A stretch of 64,000 bases of DNA from Labyrinthula sp. Ha (Eukaryota > Sar > Bigyra > Labyrinthulida > Labyrinthulaceae). Positions 58,501 through 64,000 of this stretch are shown piece after piece. The first letter of the stretch is position 1; each line of letters opens with the position of its first letter. The position numbers were made by a program, and so were the translations under genes. The DNA lies in NCBI GenBank assembly GCA_015227615.1, contig JAALGZ010000013.1, positions 1 through 64,000 on the forward strand, written 5' to 3'. The notes below the pieces were generated by a model. It ran no database searches, had not been told where the DNA came from, and saw only the letters and a list, made by a program, of their open reading frames with translations.

Positions 58501-58874
58501 CAGCATTAGCAGCTTCACAGGGGTTTAAAATAAAACTTTTTTTCTTTTTTGTGAACAGGTATATCTTTACGTTTCTTTAGAAGATAATTAGGAATCTTAG
58601 CTCCAACGACATCACCAAGGCCACTTTCAAAATTCAACTCTAACATCTTTGCATGTGCTCCAGAATATCTTTGATATATAATATTTCTTTGTTTTGACCT
58701 ATTGTATACCTTCAATATTTTTATTAGGTTTGTCATCCAATTGCTTGATCTTTGCTGGGCTATCTGCAAATACGGAGATCTCTTAGTCATTTCTTGATTT
58801 CTGTTGGTTCTATTGGATAGACTGTAATGTAATATTGAGTTCATTTTAGTATAGGGGAAATATGAAAATACCAA

Positions 58875-60979
58875 AAAGTAGGAAAACTTTTAAATAAGTC
58901 AAACTTAGACTTAGAACATATAAGTAGCACTATTATAGATTAATTTTTTTTCTATTTAAAGTTATACGAACCACGTTTTATAAAACAAGAACAAGGTGTT
59001 TAACTTGTAAAATAAAAACATCGCTTTTTTCCATAAATGCATCAGAAAAACAGCCGCAACACGACCTTTTTCAAAAACTAAAAACCTAGATCTTTTTCAA
59101 CTGATACTGGTCTTCTTCGTGCACACTTTATATGTGCTCTTAAGCATTTATCGTATGTAAAAGTAAAAAAAAACATGGATTTTTATGTAAGAATTTGCAA
59201 TTATATGATAGAGATTTGTATAATTTAAGCCAATTAAAACTCCAAGGTTTATTTTTTTCTTCTCTAAGTTACTGTAAATTGGTCCTAAATAAGGTTAGAA
59301 TTAAAGTTTTTTGTTATTTTCCCCATTAGAAGTTCAGTTTTTGCTATTTTAAAGTTGAGTTTGGAGTAAAGTTAAATTAAGCCGAATAACTATTACTGAA
59401 ATTGATAGGGAAGTTCTTCAAGTTCCCTCAAACAAAACTCGGAGGTATCCTAAATCATCCATACCTCTGTGTGATTACCATTTTTCAGGATGTTTTGTTG
59501 CTTGATATCACCCATTCAGGAATATTTGACATTTAAGGGTTTCCTTTTTCAGAGTTTCTCAGATCTTAGAAATAGGATACATTGTTAGGAAGTCTATACA
59601 GAATACCTCAATTCTGAAACAAAGTTGTTTCTAGACCTAAATTCATCTGTTCTTTCGACTGGTGAAGTCTGTTTGGGCTCTAGACGAGTATTTCTTGAGG
59701 TATTACAGGGATTGAAGTTGATAAAAACAGCATTTTAGCCCAATATCGATTTTTCTTTAAAAAAAATTAAAAATACCCTAAAACACAGAATTAAAGGTTG
59801 CAGGTCATGTTTTTTAGTTATTTGGAGCTACCTCGTACAAAAATTTAGGGGATTATAGCAAGACTGGGTGATTTCGTATTTTCAGATGTGCAGATTTTCA
59901 ACATTTGACATTTCTGAGTGAAGTTTAGCTAATTCACAGTTAACTAGAGAAAAAATATCCTTTGAAATAGTTTTAGAAGTTAGATATGGTTAATATTTAG
60001 GGTCTGAGAAGAATTAGATCATCTATAGAGTTGTTCTTCATGATGTTACGTTTAAATGTATGTTTTTTTAGAGATCTCTAAACTTAGTGAAAAGGACCCT
60101 TAAAATTAGCATTTTTTAGGGTTTAAAGTACTCATCCTTATCAAACACCCTGACAAAATATATGGTTGGAAAGGTTTTTTTAATGTGAAACATATTGTTG
60201 GTGATAATATTGTATTTGAGGAAGATTTCGTGACAAAAGGTAACAAATACTATATGCTTTATTTTCAGTAATCGTGGTTTTTTTATACTTTTATTGTTTT
60301 AATCCTATGATTTTTTATATGGATAATTGCTTATCTTAGTTTGCAAAATTTTTTGAGTTTTGTTGAAGAGTTGAGGAAGTATTGTTGATTATATGGCCAT
60401 TATTCTGCATTTTTGAAAAAATCGTTGATAAAGTTTTTAAAACCCCGTAATAACAAAAAAATAAAGTAATATTGCTTACTTTTAGAATTTATTTCAATAT
60501 CAAAGGTAACTTTGACAGTTTACAGAGGGGATGTAACCTTTTTCTTCATTGTTTTCTGGTCGATATAAAATGAATGAGCTATATTCTTGGTGGTATTTGC
60601 TGCTGAACCTGAAATTCACTATTTTACATCCTATCAAATATTATACAGAAAAGAAGATATCTTAAAGGGCTGTGTACAAATGTATCTAACTTTCAATGAA
60701 ACGAATTTGGAGCCGAGTTAGAGGGTTTTCATTATCTGCAGTCATCATCCCTTTCGCTGTTGCTGAAGCACCACTGTATATTGTTGTTAACATTTTTGAA
60801 AACAATTGAATTTTAAAGAAGTAAAGTGTACAAAAAGAGAGCTTTCCAATGATATAAAATAAGTCTCTTAACTTCTAGTCCTTGCTTAGTTGTGTTTAAT
60901 ATCTTCCCTGCCCCGGTAGGAGGGTTCTCTGAACTTAACGGAATTAGTGTGGAATTTCATTAAGAAATGATGGAATGAC
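58875..60979. other. Gene-free AT-rich spacer
   Basis: About 2.1 kb of highly AT-rich sequence with long T runs and frequent stops in all frames. A small hairpin (GAGGTAT/ATACCTC) lies near 59442-59468. Nothing else was identified. Confidence 0.55.
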
Positions 60980-61176
60980 TAAATTATCAAGACTTATCAA
61001 TAATCAAAAGTATCAATAAATCAATTGACTTTGGCCATGTGGCCCAATTCATTATTGATTATCAATGATAATCAATAATCAACCAAAATAATTTTGGAAT
61101 TATCAGAATCAATCAATAAGAAAAATATTGGGAAACCTTTTATTGATAAATTATCAATAAATCAAATCCGACCTCT
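60980..61176 (-). repeat. Foldback MITE-like element, copy D
   Basis: Read on the minus strand it starts GAGGTCGGATTTGATTTATT, runs through TTGATAATTTATCAATAAAA and TTATTGATTATCATTG to the central ATTGGGCCACATGGCC, and continues as AAAGTCAATTG into a second AT-rich arm. Its first half aligns with copy A, and its end and centre with copy C. This is the longest centre-containing copy. Confidence 0.75.
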
Positions 61177-61249
61177 AAACGCAATAGAATCAAGACATAA
61201 TGATCAGTTCTCAAAGAGCTGAAGAAACAAAAAGATAATGAATCAGTAT

Positions 61250-61900
61250 TTATACCTGGATATGAGTATGATGTAAGTTCATTAACTCTCTATAGCATGG
61301 TAGAAAAAGTCTTGAATGGGCCAATTACCACCTAGAGACATTAAACACCAAAGTATGGACTTGCTGTAGTGAACCATTAGATAACTTATCAGACGCAATG
61401 ACAGATGCTACAGGCTCCGCATCTGCAATTGAGCTTAGGCCATGACATTCCTCAATTAATGAATATGGCTTTGCAGTATGAAGAGTTTCAATGGAAGTAC
61501 GGCTGGAATGACCAATATTACGGACTTCAGTGTCGATAACGGATGAAAAGGCTATGATGGCAGTTTTTTTCGGGAAAAATAATTTCTACTTAGTAAAAGA
61601 GATGATAGAGGATGTAAAAATTGTTGCTGCAGCATCGAGCTCATAAACTGAACTGTATTAGCATAATTTTCATGCGATTAATTGGACGGGTTTCCATTTG
61701 CCATGGGAATGCGCCGAAAGGGAATTTCAGACAAAAAAGTAAGAAAGTTAAGGAAAATTATAAACAACAGTATATTAGACTTCAAAGTATGCTAGAATAT
61801 AATGCATTATGTGTGTTTGGAGCTTTTGGATTTTTTTCTCTCGGCCGTATTAGTCGCCTTTGCCCTTCCTCTGCCCCCAGACCAAGGTTCGACTGAATAG
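61250..61900 (-). mobile_element. Ty1/copia-like retrotransposon fossil (protease to pre-integrase region)
   Basis: The minus strand carries a decayed copia-like polyprotein section. A protease-active-site-like phrase (ELDAAAT, compare LDSGAT/S) is followed by the gag-pre-integrase-like part (VRNIGHSSRTSIETLHT, compare WHxRLGHxS). No long terminal repeats were identified. It is broken at several points, truncated and old. A foldback element copy lies just beyond its downstream end. Confidence 0.5.
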
Positions 61901-64000
61901 TCCCAATTTATGAATTATCATCCATAAAGAGGAAAACAGAATTTTCTTCCAAGCTCAAAGCTGGAGAGGAGATAATCCAGATTGCTTTGAGCTCTGTCAT
62001 ACCATCAAATTTTCAGACTGAAATATGGAACACTGATTAGATACAACGAAAGAGATGCTCATTCTTGTGTTCTTTGCCGAAGTTCGAAAAGGGAATTCTA
62101 CATATTAAGGATGGGATAAAAAATGATGTGAAATTATCTTTCGAATTTATGAAACAACCAACTTCACAAATCAATCTTTGTGCGAATTACCTTTACGGTT
62201 CCAGTCTGAGTCTTACTCGTCGGCCCTACCCCAAAAGTATACGTCACCTCATAAACCCCCTTTTAGTAGCTCTTACCCATAATTGAAAACTCCTGCATTT
62301 CAGCTTAATTCAAGTTCTTAAGGTCCATCAGACGATGCAGGCAGTAAAGACTTACAGTTAAGATGTATAGTGCCAGCGGCGAACCTCTTCAAAATTGACT
62401 GCTGCGAGTCTACGTATGCTTATTTTTCCTGTAAGAAAATTGTAGGGCGAAGTCTGGCTACTTAACCATGGTCGGTATCAAGCAAAATTTAGGAGCAACA
62501 GTTCTCTGTCTCTATTCCCTAGCATATGGATGACATTTTACTTCAAGGGGAGTCTTGGTAAGACTAGAGTGGCGATAACTTAATTAACAATTATGTACGT
62601 ATGTTCATGACCTAATGTGACTTCACCGTAGAAACTTTTCTAATGGACATTTTCAGCGTGAGGGTAATTATAAACTCACTCGATCTATGTACTCTATAAA
62701 AAAATACTCATTTTGAATTCTATGGTTTTTATATATTCATCTACAGTATTTAAGAAGAAAATGAGGCATTCTCAATGATTTTAACTTCCTGATTCCTCAT
62801 TGAGAATATGCTTCGATTCCTTAGGCTATTTTTTTAAATTTGGCTTATCGGAAGAACAATTGATAGCCCATAACAAATATTTAGTGAAGTCTTTACGAGT
62901 AAGGTAATTAATATGATCAGAAAACCAAACCACAACTACTTCCTGTAGTATTTTATACTTTTTACCAAGAAAAAAACTATGCTCTTGCTGCGTAGAATTT
63001 TGGTTTAGAGAAAGAAGTGGTTTTTCAAGGGATTTTTTTAGATAGTTTAAGCTTTTTGGATTCTAGTATGTCACTGGGAAGTATCTTGCATATCCCACTC
63101 GATTTTCACTCAAGCCCGAGGGTTGCTTATAACTTTTTGGAAACGAGTAGTTTCACGATGGGTCTAGGGGCTACATCACCCTCACTAGATCAGAACAACA
63201 GCATATGAATTTCTCGGATTTCTCACCTACAGGAGATTTTCTCTTGTTTTTTGGCTGTGGTGTTTAGGCATTGTAATTCATAACATATGAACCATTCTCT
63301 TAACCCAATGCACGCGTCATATTTGGATTCTCGCAAATTGAGTACAACAAAGCAGAAACTATCTAATAGTTTGCCTCAACCCGACAGTAAAGCGCCATTC
63401 GCAGTTTCTTAGCATTTCGTCAAGTAATAGCATTGTGCTACTACAAAGTTTTCAGAAGAAATATAGGCAGATACCAGTTAAACAGAAAAGGAAAAAGAAC
63501 CTATTACGAAACATATAACGAGTGTCCATGATTCCTTTTAATTATAAGATCAATAGCCTTTCAGAAACACCTTCAGTTCCACTTTCTTAATGGTATCCTA
63601 GGAGCATGAATCAATTACCGCACCATCTAAAGAGAATTTAGAGGGATCAGCACCAGAATATATCTTAGTAACAGCTACACATTGCCTAACTCATGAAAAC
63701 AAATTAAACTTGTAATTAAAGCTATCTCATAGTAAGATAGAAAATTCTTAGAGCTTATCCTGTTACTATAAAGTATGTATACTCTTCTCTTTGCTTCAAG
63801 TCGTAGATAGCTGCTTCATTTTGAATAATAGGTAGGATAGGGATGTAAGTCATAGCTAAAATTTGTTTGACCTATGGTTAAGAATCAGTTCTTTAACCTA
63901 GATCATAACCTAATGCCGTAGGCCATGAGCTAACCGAGCATGAAATACAGCTCTTCAACCGGCTGAGATATTTAAATAAAAATTGCATGCAATTTTGGTT
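61901..64000. other. Gene-poor terminal stretch
   Basis: About 2.1 kb to the window end. Somewhat less AT-rich blocks (62040-62480) may be further decayed mobile-element sequence upstream of the copia-like fossil, but no domain was recognised. No gene or RNA was identified. Confidence 0.4.

Noticed and set aside
61890-61910. tRNA B-box-like GGTTCGACT
   Set aside because: The expected CC after the loop and a matching A box are missing.

Overview
The window is AT-rich nuclear DNA from a microbial eukaryote that I cannot place. It carries spliceosomal introns, a cohesin subunit, a cytoplasmic poly(A)-binding protein, a polycystin channel and two or more mitochondrial-type proteins. TAA, TAG and TGA all act as stops. 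The clearest lineage clue is intron size: every intron I could resolve from protein continuity is 28-33 nt. Among eukaryotes known to me, introns this short occur in Blastocystis and some ciliates, but the large gene-poor spaces here do not resemble a compact Blastocystis genome. No photosynthesis genes are present; a carotenoid oxygenase is.

Layout. 1-4.0 kb: Prp38 (5' end outside the window), a KxDL-like coiled-coil protein, a polycystin-2-like channel and a cytosolic sulfotransferase. 9.5-16.1 kb: a half-size ABCB transporter (5 exons) and the cohesin subunit Scc3/STAG (2 exons). 23.7-25.4 kb: two secreted, eight-cysteine, probably GPI-anchored paralogs tail to tail, nearly identical over their 3' 187 bp. 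33.0-35.5 kb: a four-exon inner-membrane peptidase (IMP2-like), recovered by hand, facing PABP. 43.1-50.0 kb: a mitochondrial RCC1-repeat protein, DNA topoisomerase III alpha, a carotenoid/retinoid oxygenase and one uncertain exon. 55.6-57.4 kb: a TRIC-like membrane protein facing a Janus/PHPT1 phosphohistidine phosphatase. The 4-8 kb spaces between islands hold no convincing genes. They contain copies of a foldback MITE-like element, decayed Ty1/copia traces and one GC-rich patch that folds as a neat three-way junction (candidate ncRNA, about 37.9-38.0 kb).

Organisation. Six gene pairs are convergent with 3' ends only 17-99 bp apart, and the secreted paralogs are a seventh convergent pair. 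The carotenoid oxygenase is the only confident gene without such a partner. The genes form no metabolic pathway; most are housekeeping (splicing, cohesion, decatenation, translation, mitochondrial protein maturation).

Least certain: the KxDL and TRIC assignments, the orphan exon at 49.8 kb, the small ORF at 38.5 kb and the strand and nature of the structured patch. At this base composition, open frames of 60-80 codons arise often by chance, so most such frames were left out.
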